From Streptococcus devriesei DSM 19639 (GTDB lineage Bacteria; Bacillota; Bacilli; Lactobacillales; Streptococcaceae): DNA of 64,000 nt. The notes below the pieces were generated by a model. The model was given only the letters and a program-made list of their open reading frames with translations, ran no database searches and had not been told where the DNA came from. Of this stretch, positions 18,185 to 26,837 are shown piece by piece; the stretch's first letter is position 1; every line of letters starts with the position of its first letter. Location of the stretch: contig NZ_AUIN01000012.1 of NCBI RefSeq assembly GCF_000423725.1, forward strand, positions 176,994 through 240,993. The letters run 5' to 3'. Both the position numbers and the translations under genes were made by a program.

Positions 18185-20053
18185 TCAGTTATGATATTTA
18201 CGGTAAACTAGACCAGTCACTGAGACAGCTGCAAGACCGAGAAGTGACAAAACAATGCCGCTTTCTTCGCCTGTGCTTGGAAGTCCCTTAGCACCAGCAC
18301 CTTGTTTGCCTGATGGCTTATTAGGTTTGTTTGAAGTTGTACCTGCTGGAGCTGATGTTGTTGTTTTTTCTGGGTCCTTAGCTTTAGTAGTTGTTTCTTC
18401 AGCTTTTGTTGTTTCTGAAGATACTTCTGTCGTTGCCGGAACCTCAGTTGTTGTTGGTGCTTCCGTTGTCGTTGGAGCTTCTGTCGTTGGCTCTTCGGTC
18501 GTCGGTGCTTCCGTTGTCGTTGGAGCCTCTGTCGTTGGGGCTTCGGTTGTCGGTGCTTCCGTCGTAGTTGGAGCTTCTGTGGTTGGAGCTTCCGTCGTTG
18601 TTTCCCCTTCAGTTGTAGGACCTTCTGTGGTCGGTACTTCTGTCGTGGTTGGAGCCTCTGTTGTTGGAGCTTCTGTTGTTGTCGGAGCTTCCGTTGTCGT
18701 TGGAGCTTCTGTTGTTGTCGGAGCTTCCGTTGTCGTTGGAGCCTCTGTCGTTGTTGGAGCCTCTGTTGTCGTTGGAGCCTCTGTTGTCGTTGGAGCCTCT
18801 GTCGTTGTTGGAGCCTCTGTTGTTGTAGTTGGCTCTTCTGTTGTTGTAGTAGGTTCCTCAGTTGTAGTCGTTGGCTCTTCCGTTGTTGTAGTTGGCTCTT
18901 CCGTTGTTGTGGTTGGTTTCTCCGTCGTCGTTGTCGGTTTTTCCGTCGTCGTGGTCGGTTTTTCCGTTGTTGTAGTTGGTTTTTCCGTCGTCGTGGTCGG
19001 TTTTTCTGTAGTGGTTGTTGGTTTCTCCGTTGTTGTGGTTGGCTTTTCTGTAGTAGTGGTTGTTTTTCCGTCCACACCGCCGGCAGCATTAACATTAGCT
19101 ACAGAATGGTTAAATTCCTTACCATCAACAGCATCTTTACCGTTTTCCTTGTACCAAGCTTTACTGTTGTTTTCAAATGTCTTTTGATCAGGATTGTCAA
19201 CTTTAGTCAAGTACATGATGCTATAGCTATTCAAAGAAGCATAGCCTTGAGGAATATTAACACTGATATGGCCGCTGGCCGGATCAGCTGAAATGGTTGC
19301 TCCATATCTTTGGGCAAGCTGATTAATACCGTCTTGACCGCTATAAGATGTGACCTCATTGTTATAGTCAGTTACAGTAATCTCAAAACTGTCTAAATCC
19401 AAGGTTTGACCAGACTGAATGTCATCTTCAATACGAATGTCGCTGTCTACATAAGCTTTTTCATTGTTGATATTCAAGAACCAGCGCACATGATCCGTGT
19501 CGTCTGTCTGCATATCCCCAGTCTTGTAGTAGAAAACGCCAGTAGTTCCTGCAGCAGATTTTACGACAGTAACTTCAGCTGTCTTGCCGCCGCTGGTAAC
19601 TCTAAAGCTGCCGGTATGTCCTTCGGTAGTGTCCGTCAAATCTCGGCCTTCGATTTCAAATTCACCCCAGCCGGTGATGTTTTGCAAACCAGTAATACCG
19701 TCATTGAAAGTAACGACTGCTTTGTCTGGCGTTACTACCAAATCACCGACATACTTGCCCTGAACTTCCAGCTTAATGGTTTTACTGTAACCTGATCCTT
19801 TGACTGTTCCTGAATTTTCCCAGTTAACAGTAATGGTATCGCCTGCTTTAATGTTTTGGGCATGTTCATCAAACTCAAAGCGAACAGTTGTTTTGCCGCC
19901 GTCATTAATCTGAGTCGGCGATACCGTCAGCGATGAAATGTTACTGCTGACATCACTTGCCTGAGCTTTCGTTAAAGCCACGAAAAACATTGGCAAAATG
20001 ATGGCAACGGTTCCAAAAAACTTTAATAGTTTTAATAAACCTTTTCTTTTCAT
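18185..20053 (-). CDS. cnm: Collagen-binding LPXTG adhesin Cnm
   Basis: 622 residues from the ATG at 20053 (site AAGAAAGGA); the frame stays open upstream to 20110 without a site. A signal peptide ends at AKAQASD-like residues near 33. The following 300 residues are the Cna-type collagen-binding domain; from memory it is nearly identical to S. mutans Cnm (for example INDGGKTTVRFEFDEHAQN). Then come about 230 residues of Thr-rich repeats and a sorting signal: LPSTGEESG, a hydrophobic helix, and YRKYHN. Cnm mediates collagen binding and cell invasion and is O-glycosylated in its Thr-rich region by the Pgf enzymes encoded just downstream. It has a consensus promoter. Confidence 0.92.
   Translation of the reverse strand: MKRKGLLKLLKFFGTVAIILPMFFVALTKAQASDVSSNISSLTVSPTQINDGGKTTVRFEFDEHAQNIKAGDTITVNWENSGTVKGSGYSKTIKLEVQGKYVGDLVVTPDKAVVTFNDGITGLQNITGWGEFEIEGRDLTDTTEGHTGSFRVTSGGKTAEVTVVKSAAGTTGVFYYKTGDMQTDDTDHVRWFLNINNEKAYVDSDIRIEDDIQSGQTLDLDSFEITVTDYNNEVTSYSGQDGINQLAQRYGATISADPASGHISVNIPQGYASLNSYSIMYLTKVDNPDQKTFENNSKAWYKENGKDAVDGKEFNHSVANVNAAGGVDGKTTTTTEKPTTTTEKPTTTTEKPTTTTEKPTTTTEKPTTTTEKPTTTTEKPTTTTEEPTTTTEEPTTTTEEPTTTTEEPTTTTEAPTTTEAPTTTEAPTTTEAPTTTEAPTTTEAPTTTEAPTTTEAPTTTEAPTTEAPTTTEVPTTEGPTTEGETTTEAPTTEAPTTTEAPTTEAPTTEAPTTTEAPTTEEPTTEAPTTTEAPTTTEVPATTEVSSETTKAEETTTKAKDPEKTTTSAPAGTTSNKPNKPSGKQGAGAKGLPSTGEESGIVLSLLGLAAVSVTGLVYRKYHN
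18420..19067 (-). repeat. Threonine-rich coding repeat of cnm
   Basis: Tandem in-frame repeats: eight TTTTEKP units, four TTTTEEP units, then about nine TTTEAP units and a degenerate TTEAP/TTTEVP tract. At DNA level these are 21-base then 18-base periods, prone to slippage and length change. The tract is the presumed glycosylation target. Confidence 0.9.
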
Positions 20054-20070
20054 TTTTTTAGTCCTTTCTT

Positions 20071-20087
20071 GCAACAAAATTGTTACA
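20071..20087 (-). promoter_or_regulatory. VicR/WalR-like half-site pair in the cnm leader
   Basis: On the minus strand: TGTAAC, five bases, TGTTGC, just after the expected transcript start. The WalR/VicR consensus is TGTWAH-N5-TGTWAH; the first half fits and the second has one mismatch. VicRK and CovR control of cnm has been reported in S. mutans. Binding here is inference. Confidence 0.35.
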
Positions 20088-20092
20088 AATTC

Positions 20093-20121
20093 ATTATAGC
20101 CGTCTTTCAATTCTTTGTCAA
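20093..20121 (-). promoter_or_regulatory. Consensus sigma-A promoter of cnm
   Basis: TTGACA (20116-20121) and TATAAT (20093-20098), both perfect, with an exact 17-base spacer. Expected start is near 20086, giving a leader of about 33 bases. Confidence 0.85.
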
Positions 20122-20152
20122 CAATAAATTTCCGATTAAAAACAAATAATAA

Positions 20153-20178
20153 AAAGAAGACCTTTTACGGTCTTCTTT
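20153..20178 (-). terminator. Terminator between the first and second LPXTG genes
   Basis: AAAGAAGACC and GGTCTTCTTT, a perfect 10-base stem around TTTTAC, located 20 bases after the stop of the second wall-protein gene. Each of the three wall-protein genes therefore has its own terminator. Confidence 0.8.
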
Positions 20179-20197
20179 AAGAGTTATTTAGCCTATA

Positions 20198-21802
20198 TTA
20201 GCGCTGTTTGCGATAATAGAACACTCCTGCTCCTGAAACAATAGCAAGTCCCAGAATCATTAAAGCAAAACTATTTTCTGAGCCTGTACTTGGAAGGCCA
20301 TGCTTAACAGCTTTTTTCCCAGCAGATGACTGACTTGAAGTCGTTGCTGCCGCTGCTTGGGTGGTCTTTTCATCTTTTGCTGTTGTCGTACCATCTGTCG
20401 TTGCATTCGATACTTCAGTGGTTGCATTTTCAGTCGTACTTGAGCCTTCAGTCGTTGCCTCGGTGGTCGATGGCTCCTCAGTCGTAGAGGTCGTCTCTTC
20501 GGTTGTTGTTGGCTCCTCGGTAGTTGTTGCCTTGGTTGTGGTCGTCGCCTCAGTTGTGGTTGGTTCTTCTGTAGTAGTGGTTGCTGGAGATTCTTTTTCG
20601 TCAACAATCGTTACAGTCGAATTATCAGCCTTGGCTGTGACTGGATCTGCCAGTTTGTAGCCGTCCGGTGCTTTTGTTTCAGTAAAGATATACTCATCTT
20701 TTAAAAGTCCGCTGATGGTTGCTGAACCAGTTGCATCGGTTGTAAGAGTACCAACGACTTCTCCTGTTGACTTGCGGGTAACTGTAAATTCAGCACCCGC
20801 CAAAGGATTGCCGTCCTTGTCTTTCTTAGCAATAGTCAGGCTGTAGTTGTAGCCGCTGGCCGTACCGCTGGCTGTTTGGTAAATAATCGTATTGTTGGCA
20901 GCAGCAGTACCTTTTTCAGTTGATGTCGCTGTAGCTTTGTTGAGGATTTTTTCACCATTAACAAGCGGACGGTCGATTTTGACTTTATAGGAAATGGTAA
21001 AGCCCTGTGTGATATTGCCCAGATTAACAGTGAATGAATTGCCGGACACATTAGCAGGGTAGTTAGCAGTAACATCTGATGAACTGCCTAAAGCCCATTG
21101 ATTGTTGTTATTTCTATACCAGTTTCCCGTACGGATAGAGAAACTGCCATCAATATAAGACAGACCGGACGTGTTCAAAGTATCTGAAATAACAACATTT
21201 GAAGCAGATGCGTTGCTGGTATTGATATTGATATAATAGGTGATTTCATTTTTGTCGTAATCAATGAAGCCGTATTTATAGAAATCAAGGTTTGCATCGC
21301 CGGTACCTACACCATAGCCGATGTTTCCGCTGCCGACTGTAATCTCAGTACCTCCAATCTGAACTTTTGCAGGTATGTTTGTATCGCCCTTAACAACAGT
21401 CGTATCTGCTTTTACTTGGAAATTCAGCGTTCCTGTTACATCATCATGTGCATTGACATAGTCACTATAAGTCATGGTTAAGGTTTTGGACGCAGCATCA
21501 ACGACCGCTGTTGCAACGACCGCTCCATTTACATCCGTAACATTGAATGTTTGATTTCTGCTAAAAGCCAGTTCGTTCGGCAGCGAAATAGTCGTTGTGT
21601 CTCCTGCAGCTGCATCATCCGGAACGGCGAAGTCCAGCGTCATTGTTGTCGTGTTTGAACCTGTGATACTCTCTTGAGACAGGCTTGAGTTTGTGACAGT
21701 AATACCTACTGTTTTAGCCTCTGCCGTTGTCCCTTTGCTGAATGCTATAAGAATGCCCAAAAAAGCAGTGATAGCCAGCAAACATTTTAAAAATCTTTTC
21801 AT
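20198..21802 (-). CDS. LPXTG wall protein with Ig-like adhesin, SpaA/Cna-B and Thr-rich domains
   Basis: 534 residues. A signal peptide ends near residue 29 (GTTAEA). Residues 30 to about 310 form two Ig-like adhesin modules similar to MSCRAMM N-domains. A Cna-B/SpaA domain follows (KKDKDGNPLAGAEFTVT to APDGYKLADP). About 110 residues are rich in TTTEEP/TTE, and the protein ends in LPSTGSENS, a helix and RKQR, recognised by sortase A. Its ligand is unknown. Thr-rich composition and position beside pgf suggest it is a second Pgf substrate. It has its own promoter (21843-21871). Confidence 0.85.
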   Translation of the reverse strand: MKRFLKCLLAITAFLGILIAFSKGTTAEAKTVGITVTNSSLSQESITGSNTTTMTLDFAVPDDAAAGDTTTISLPNELAFSRNQTFNVTDVNGAVVATAVVDAASKTLTMTYSDYVNAHDDVTGTLNFQVKADTTVVKGDTNIPAKVQIGGTEITVGSGNIGYGVGTGDANLDFYKYGFIDYDKNEITYYININTSNASASNVVISDTLNTSGLSYIDGSFSIRTGNWYRNNNNQWALGSSSDVTANYPANVSGNSFTVNLGNITQGFTISYKVKIDRPLVNGEKILNKATATSTEKGTAAANNTIIYQTASGTASGYNYSLTIAKKDKDGNPLAGAEFTVTRKSTGEVVGTLTTDATGSATISGLLKDEYIFTETKAPDGYKLADPVTAKADNSTVTIVDEKESPATTTTEEPTTTEATTTTKATTTEEPTTTEETTSTTEEPSTTEATTEGSSTTENATTEVSNATTDGTTTAKDEKTTQAAAATTSSQSSAGKKAVKHGLPSTGSENSFALMILGLAIVSGAGVFYYRKQR

Positions 21803-21842
21803 TTTTCTTAGTCTCCTTTTACTTGAAAACAGTTACTTCTTT

Positions 21843-21871
21843 ATTGTAACATTTAATTTCTATTTTAACAA
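21843..21871 (-). promoter_or_regulatory. Promoter of the second LPXTG gene
   Basis: TTGTTA (21866-21871) and TACAAT (21843-21848), 17-base spacer, with TG one base before the -10 (extended -10). Confidence 0.55.
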
Positions 21872-21874
21872 AAG

Positions 21875-21919
21875 ACTGGCCCTGGCTCGAAAGGACTAAA
21901 AGAGCAGGGCCAGTTTTTG
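21875..21919 (-). terminator. Terminator between the second and third LPXTG genes
   Basis: ACTGGCCCTGGCTC pairs with GAGCAGGGCCAGT (one bulge) around a 13-base loop, with T-rich flank. It abuts the promoter of the second gene. Confidence 0.75.
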
Positions 21920-21928
21920 AACTAAAAC

Positions 21929-23836
21929 TTAACTAAGATGCTTACGATAATAAACTATTCCTGCTGCAGAAACACTCACAAGTCCCAAAAGCGATAAAGC
22001 AAAGCCGCTTTCTGATCCGGTACTTGGAAGTCCGTGTTTTCGCTTGCCGGACGCTTTTTCGCCCGGAGCTTGGGAAGTTGTTCCAGCTGACGATGTTGTT
22101 GCGGCCGGCGCCTGAGTGGTGCCGGGCTCTGTGGTAGTCGTTGCTTGACTTGTAGCAGCCGGCACTTCTGTGGTTGTGGCTGCTGTTTCTGTCGTCGTCA
22201 GATTTTCAGTCGTTGTTGGTGCTTCTGTCGTCGGTGCTTCAGTGGTTGTTGTAGCTACCTCTGTAGTTGACTCACCCTGTGTGGTTGTCTCAGAAACATC
22301 ACTTGTAGTGGTTGCACCTTCAGTCGTAGAAGTGACTTCTTCAGTAGTTGTTTCAGCTGCTGTCGTTGTTGTAGTTGGATAATCGACTTTGGTAGAATCT
22401 GTGATATCTATTTCAGTCGTTGTAGTCGGCTCTTCAGTCGTAGTCGTTGGAGCTTCTGTCGTTGTGGTTGGCTCTTCGGTAGTCGTTGTTGGTGCTTCTG
22501 TCGTTGTGGTCGGCTCTTCGGTCGTCGTCGTACTTTCAGTTGTCGTCGTTTCGGTTGTTGTTGTTTCCGGAATCTTTTCATTGACAACATCTTTTGCTAC
22601 TGATTTGTCACTGCCGAAATCATCTTCTGAAATCTTGATGCTTTCACCTGAGAGCTGATAACCGTCCGGAGCTGTTTTTTCTGTGATGGTGTAATCATCT
22701 TTCAGCAAACCAGAGACGGTGATATTTCCTTCAGCATCCGTGGTGAATTCTCCAATGATCTGACCGTTGGCATCACGTGTGACAACAAAGACAGCACCTG
22801 CCAAAGGATCATTGTCTTTATTTTTCTTGTGAAGCTTAATAGAGTAAACATACCCTTCGGCAGTTCCTCCGGATTCCCTGAAGGTTTGCCCGTAGGTAAC
22901 ATCTGTTATCTTTTCACCATTAGATGTCAGCGAAGCCGTATTTTTCAGAATTTCACCGTCACTCAGTTTATAATCCGCCTTGGCATCGTAGGTGATAAGA
23001 TAGGCATCTGTCTCAGCGATATCGCCTAAGTTAATCGCAAAGCCGGTCTCGCCTTGGAAATTAACGGTAAATTGATTGGTGACATCAGTACCATTTTGGA
23101 ATTCCCATTCACTGCCTTTAGTGCCCCAAGTTCCCTTTTGAATCTTAAAGCTCTCTTTAACATAGGTAACCCCTTGTGATTTTAAGAGATCCGTAATAAC
23201 GGCAGCAGGGAATTTTTTACCGGAACGGTTAACCGGAATCTGATAATGGATAACCCCTTGACTGTCTATCCAGCCGGACTTGGTCATATCACTTGTTTTG
23301 GCTTCTCCGACACCTGTGAAGTCAACATTGCCGACATTGAAGACTTTGCCTTCAACTTCAATAGTGACAGGAACCGTTTCTTTTTGTGTTACCACTGTGT
23401 GATCCACAAGAACATTGAAATAGAAACTGCCTGTGACATCAGAGTGTGTTTCGGCATAGTCTGTATAAGTCAGCGTAGCTGTCTTAGTTGCGGCATCAAG
23501 TTTAGCCGTAGCCACAGTATTGCCGTCTTTGTCTTTAATCTCAAACTCTTCTGAGCGATTGAACCGCAGCTTTTCCGGCAGGCTGATAGTTGTCGTGTCT
23601 CCTTGTTTGACAGTCTTATTAGGCAGGCTGAACTTAGCATTGAGGCGGAAGTTTTCCCACTTATCAAGAGTGCCGTCCAAAGGCTGGCCTTTTTCATCTG
23701 TCATGCTTATCGAGGTAATCACATTATCCCGCGCTTCTGCCTGAGCTTTGATGTTTTTGGCAGCAAAAACACCTAAAACAAGGGCGAAAGACAGGAAAAA
23801 TAGAGCGATTATCTGAGTAGGCTTTTTCTTTTTCAT
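21929..23836 (-). CDS. LPXTG wall protein with Ig-like adhesin, SpaA/Cna-B and Thr-rich domains
   Basis: 635 residues, same architecture as its neighbour: signal peptide ending near residue 33 (KNIKAQAEA), two Ig-like modules, a Cna-B domain (KKNKDNDPLAGAVFVVT to APDGYQLSG), a roughly 200-residue Thr/Glu/Pro-rich stalk and LPSTGSESG with a hydrophobic helix and YYRKHLS. It shares blocks such as TTISLPEKLRFNRSEEF with the second gene, pointing to tandem duplication and divergence. Ligand unknown; probable Pgf substrate. A site (AAAGGGA) precedes the ATG. The 228-base region upstream is A+T-rich with TTGACA at 23916-23921, but I see no well-spaced -10. Confidence 0.85.
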   Translation of the reverse strand: MKKKKPTQIIALFFLSFALVLGVFAAKNIKAQAEARDNVITSISMTDEKGQPLDGTLDKWENFRLNAKFSLPNKTVKQGDTTTISLPEKLRFNRSEEFEIKDKDGNTVATAKLDAATKTATLTYTDYAETHSDVTGSFYFNVLVDHTVVTQKETVPVTIEVEGKVFNVGNVDFTGVGEAKTSDMTKSGWIDSQGVIHYQIPVNRSGKKFPAAVITDLLKSQGVTYVKESFKIQKGTWGTKGSEWEFQNGTDVTNQFTVNFQGETGFAINLGDIAETDAYLITYDAKADYKLSDGEILKNTASLTSNGEKITDVTYGQTFRESGGTAEGYVYSIKLHKKNKDNDPLAGAVFVVTRDANGQIIGEFTTDAEGNITVSGLLKDDYTITEKTAPDGYQLSGESIKISEDDFGSDKSVAKDVVNEKIPETTTTETTTTESTTTTEEPTTTTEAPTTTTEEPTTTTEAPTTTTEEPTTTTEIDITDSTKVDYPTTTTTAAETTTEEVTSTTEGATTTSDVSETTTQGESTTEVATTTTEAPTTEAPTTTENLTTTETAATTTEVPAATSQATTTTEPGTTQAPAATTSSAGTTSQAPGEKASGKRKHGLPSTGSESGFALSLLGLVSVSAAGIVYYRKHLS

Positions 23837-23999
23837 AATAAGTCCCTTTCACATTAAATTAAAAATTAAGAATTCTAAAAAGCGCATTACTTTTTATAAC
23901 TTTACAAAAAAAAAACATTATGTCAATAGCTTTAACTTTAAATTGATTTTTGTAATACTTTTGTAACATTCAGCCTCTCATTTTTCTCATTTAGAGGAT

Positions 24000-24028
24000 T
24001 TGATGAAAACAGCAATTCATATTATAAT
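24000..24028 (+). promoter_or_regulatory. Promoter of zupT
   Basis: TTGATG (24000-24005) and TATAAT (24023-24028) with a 17-base spacer, 36 bases before the start codon. Confidence 0.6.
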
Positions 24029-24064
24029 GAGAGCATACAAACATATCCAGAGAAAGAATTTACT

Positions 24065-24859
24065 ATGTCTCAAAATTTACTTACTGCCTTTGTGCTTACC
24101 GCCATTGCCGGGCTGTCAACCGGAATCGGCAGTCTCATTGCTTTTGTTGCCAAGCATACCAATAAAGCTTTCTTATCTGTCAGCCTAGGGTTTTCTGCCG
24201 GTGTGATGATCTATGTCTCTACGATTGAAATTTTCCCTACAGCCAAGGACATTCTGATTAAAGCGCTGGACAAACGAAGCGGCTCTTGGCTAACTGCTCT
24301 GGCCTTCTTTGGCGGTATGTTTTTGATTGCTATTATTGATAAATTGATTCCCTCTGAGGAAAATCCCCATGAAATCAAAACGGTTGAGGAGGAAGAGCAA
24401 AAGCCCAGAAAACTCATGCGCATGGGGCTGATGACAGCTATCGCCATCGCTATCCATAATTTTCCGGAAGGCTTAGCAACCTTTATCTCCGGTCTGCAGG
24501 ACGCAAGTGTTGCTATTCCCATTGTTGTGGCCATCGCCATTCACAACATTCCCGAAGGCATTGCGGTTTCGGTACCTATTTATCAGGCAACAGGCTCAAA
24601 GAAAAAGGCCTTTACCTATTCCTTCCTGTCTGGTCTGGCTGAACCGTTAGGTGCTATTATCGGCTGGTTTTTGCTGATGCCTATTATGAATGACATTGTC
24701 TACGGTGCTATCTTTTCAGGAGTGGCCGGGATTATGGTCTTTATTTCTCTGGATGAGCTGCTGCCGGCCGCTGAAGAATACGGCAAGCACCACTTGGCTA
24801 TCTATGGCTTAATCTCCGGTATGATCGTCATGGCCATAAGCCTCTTGCTCTTTATCTAA
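24065..24859 (+). CDS. zupT: ZIP-family metal transporter (ZupT-like)
   Basis: 264 residues, eight predicted membrane segments. The two metal-binding boxes HNFPEG (about residue 137) and HNIPEG (about 162) in helices IV and V, and an acidic cytoplasmic loop (TVEEEEQ), define the GufA/ZupT group, which imports zinc and other divalent metals. It leads a two-gene unit with yaaA, 21 bases downstream. The gene pair flanks the cnm/pgf locus as in S. mutans (SMU.2069-2070, from memory). Confidence 0.88.
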   Translation: MSQNLLTAFVLTAIAGLSTGIGSLIAFVAKHTNKAFLSVSLGFSAGVMIYVSTIEIFPTAKDILIKALDKRSGSWLTALAFFGGMFLIAIIDKLIPSEENPHEIKTVEEEEQKPRKLMRMGLMTAIAIAIHNFPEGLATFISGLQDASVAIPIVVAIAIHNIPEGIAVSVPIYQATGSKKKAFTYSFLSGLAEPLGAIIGWFLLMPIMNDIVYGAIFSGVAGIMVFISLDELLPAAEEYGKHHLAIYGLISGMIVMAISLLLFI

Positions 24860-24880
24860 GATCAGTTAGTAAGGAAATCT

Positions 24881-25612
24881 ATGAAATTTTTAATCCCGAC
24901 AGCTAAGGAAATGAAAGAAAGCGGCGCTTTCGCTCCGCAAGAACTTCCGATTAAAACCCATCCTATTATCAGCCAGCTTGCAGCCTTATCGGCTGAAGAG
25001 CTGAGCAAGGTCTATAAGATTAAGCCTCAGGCTGCTGAGCTCGAATACGGGCGTCTGCAGGCCATTCAAAAAGGACAGGCACAAGCCTATCCTGCACTCC
25101 AGCTCTTTAACGGTCTCATGTACCGCCATATCAAACGCGAGGACCTGTCCCTTGATGAACAAAGTTTTCTGAAAGATCATCTCTTTATAACATCTGCTCT
25201 CTACGGCATTATCCCTGCCTTTGAAAGAATCGCCCCCCACCGCTTGGATTTTAATACTAAGATCAGTGTTGAGGGAGAATCCCTCAAGAATTACTGGCGT
25301 AAAGACTATGACCGCTTTGTCTTAGAAAATGACAGGGTCATCTCACTCTTGTCCAGTGAATTCACGGACGTCTTTTCCCCCAAAGTCCGCAGCCGGCTGA
25401 CAGCTGTTAAATTTTTGGAGGAGCGCGGCGGCTGCTTGAAAACACATTCGACCATTTCCAAAAAAGCAAGGGGAGCTTTTCTGACACAGGCCATGCATGA
25501 GCAGTGCCGAACCGTCGAAGACCTGCAGGCTCTCTCCTTTGACGGCTTTCAGTATCAGCCAGACCTCTCAAGTGCCAAGGAACTTGTCTTTATCAAAAGG
25601 CAAAATGACTGA
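24881..25612 (+). CDS. yaaA: Peroxide stress protein YaaA (DUF328)
   Basis: 243 residues. The opening [11 protein letters not shown], the [10 protein letters not shown] block and [20 protein letters not shown] identify the YaaA/DUF328 family. In E. coli YaaA limits intracellular iron and DNA damage under peroxide stress and binds DNA. A zinc/iron-family transporter in the same unit fits a metal or oxidative-stress role. AAGGAAATCT precedes the ATG. Confidence 0.88.
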   Translation: MKFLIPTAKEMKESGAFAPQELPIKTHPIISQLAALSAEELSKVYKIKPQAAELEYGRLQAIQKGQAQAYPALQLFNGLMYRHIKREDLSLDEQSFLKDHLFITSALYGIIPAFERIAPHRLDFNTKISVEGESLKNYWRKDYDRFVLENDRVISLLSSEFTDVFSPKVRSRLTAVKFLEERGGCLKTHSTISKKARGAFLTQAMHEQCRTVEDLQALSFDGFQYQPDLSSAKELVFIKRQND

Positions 25613-25630
25613 GGTGCTCCAATTCAGATC

Positions 25631-25665
25631 ATAAAACCGAGGCAGATGTTCTGCCTCGGTTTTAT
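25631..25665 (+). terminator. Terminator of zupT-yaaA
   Basis: AAAACCGAGGCAGA, loop TGT, TCTGCCTCGGTTTTAT: a near-perfect 14-base stem with flanking A and T runs, so it can act in both directions (nrdG converges from the right). Confidence 0.85.
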
Positions 25666-25729
25666 CGTTGTATCATTTCGGTTTCATTAAGGATCGGCAG
25701 CCTTATTGGATCAGACAGACTGCTCAGCT

Positions 25730-26335
25730 TTAAATCAAATTGTTCCTGTCAACCTGCTCATAGGTCTCTTTGCCATCATTGAGCTTATCCCAAATGACAA
25801 CTTCACCCTTAGCCAGTGATTTAGGAACATCAATAATACGCTGATTAGAAGAACCGCGAAACTGCAGCATGAGGTTCTTTTTTGATTTGTCAAAACGTCC
25901 ATCTACTAGAATGTCAACCAGTCCAAGCATCTCCAGTTTATCCGGTGTCTCCAGCATCAGCTCTTCCCAAGTATAGCCCGTCCAGGACCAGATATCCTTT
26001 TCCGGCAGCTCCTTGCGAATGCGCTTAAGCAAGGGAATGAGAATCCCCGTATTTAAAAACGGCTCACCGCCTAAAAGCGTCAAGCCCTGCACGTAGGGCT
26101 GGGCCAAATCTTTCATGATCTGCTCTTCCAACTCCTGTGTATAGGGAATCCCGGCTTTAAACGACCACGTAGCCACATTATAGCAGCCTTCGCAGTGGAA
26201 CATGCAGCCGGATACATAGAGCGAATTGCGCACGCCTTCACCATCAACAAAGTTAAAGGCCTTGTAATCAATGATCCGTCCCTGACTCAGCTCCTCACTC
26301 TTCCATTCTCCGGGTTTAGGTGTGTTCCATGTCAT
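25730..26335 (-). CDS. nrdG: Anaerobic ribonucleotide reductase activating protein
   Basis: 201 residues from the ATG at 26335 (GGAGG seven bases upstream); the frame continues open for 60 more codons but that part is the GNAT gene in another frame. The radical-SAM cluster motif is CMFHCEGC, followed by TLLGGEPF (GGE motif). It generates the glycyl radical on NrdD. It overlaps the preceding acetyltransferase gene by 20 bases, so translation is coupled. Order nrdD - small ORF - GNAT - nrdG is the same as in S. pneumoniae. Confidence 0.92.
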   Translation of the reverse strand: MTWNTPKPGEWKSEELSQGRIIDYKAFNFVDGEGVRNSLYVSGCMFHCEGCYNVATWSFKAGIPYTQELEEQIMKDLAQPYVQGLTLLGGEPFLNTGILIPLLKRIRKELPEKDIWSWTGYTWEELMLETPDKLEMLGLVDILVDGRFDKSKKNLMLQFRGSSNQRIIDVPKSLAKGEVVIWDKLNDGKETYEQVDRNNLI

Positions 26336-26837
26336 CTTTCTCCTCCAAATCGATCCAGTAGCGCTCTGTATGATCTCTGACATCTTCCAAGACACCGCCG
26401 TTGGACAAAATGACCGACCGGCTGGCCGGATTGTCATCACGGCAGGTAAGAAGAACTTGTTTAATATTTTTTGCCTTAGCTTCCAGCAGACCCAGACGCA
26501 GCGCTTCCTTAGCATAGCCCTTGCCGCGCGCAGACGGCCGAATAGAATAACCGATGTGTCCGCCTTGACTCAGCAAAAAGTCGTTGAGACGCAGACGGAT
26601 GTGCAGAAAACCCAAGGCCCGTCCCTCATCATCAAAAGAGACCAGCTGAATAGCAGGAACAAAACCATCAGGAAGAGCAATCCCCATCTCATAGGCTAAA
26701 TTGGTCTGCAGCCAGTCTTCATAGTTAAAATCCTCAGCCCAAAAGCCGCCGTCATGAGCGGAATGACTGTCTGTAAACTCCTCTATCATATCAAGAATAG
26801 CTGTTTTGTCTTTAAGACTTGGTCTTCTTAGCTCCAT
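26316..26837 (-). CDS. GNAT family N-acetyltransferase in the nrd operon
   Basis: 173 residues. The acetyl-CoA loop is RPSARGKGYAKEAL (about residues 102-115), with a C-terminal CRDDNPASRSVILSNGG signature typical of RimJ/RimL-like GNATs. It overlaps the small upstream ORF (26 bases) and nrdG (20 bases). It is a conserved passenger of the streptococcal nrdDG operon; substrate unknown. Confidence 0.85.
   Translation of the reverse strand: MELRRPSLKDKTAILDMIEEFTDSHSAHDGGFWAEDFNYEDWLQTNLAYEMGIALPDGFVPAIQLVSFDDEGRALGFLHIRLRLNDFLLSQGGHIGYSIRPSARGKGYAKEALRLGLLEAKAKNIKQVLLTCRDDNPASRSVILSNGGVLEDVRDHTERYWIDLEEKDDMEHT

Noticed and set aside
18420..19067. Regular repeats that could be taken for a CRISPR array
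   Set aside because: Repeats are contiguous, in frame and encode TTTTEKP-type units; there are no unique spacers and no cas genes.
18217..19187. Long open frames on both strands across the cnm stalk (Gln/Arg-rich and Val/Gly-rich proteins)
   Set aside because: They are shadows of the 21/18-base Thr repeat; low-complexity translations with no start site or family.
23837..23930. TTGACA near 23916 as the promoter of the third LPXTG gene
   Set aside because: The only TATAAA downstream is 22 bases away, too far; no better -10 was found, so no promoter is listed.
26336..26515. N-terminal extension of nrdG by 60 codons
   Set aside because: The extension is the GNAT gene read in another frame; homologues start at MTWNTPKP with a good ribosome site.
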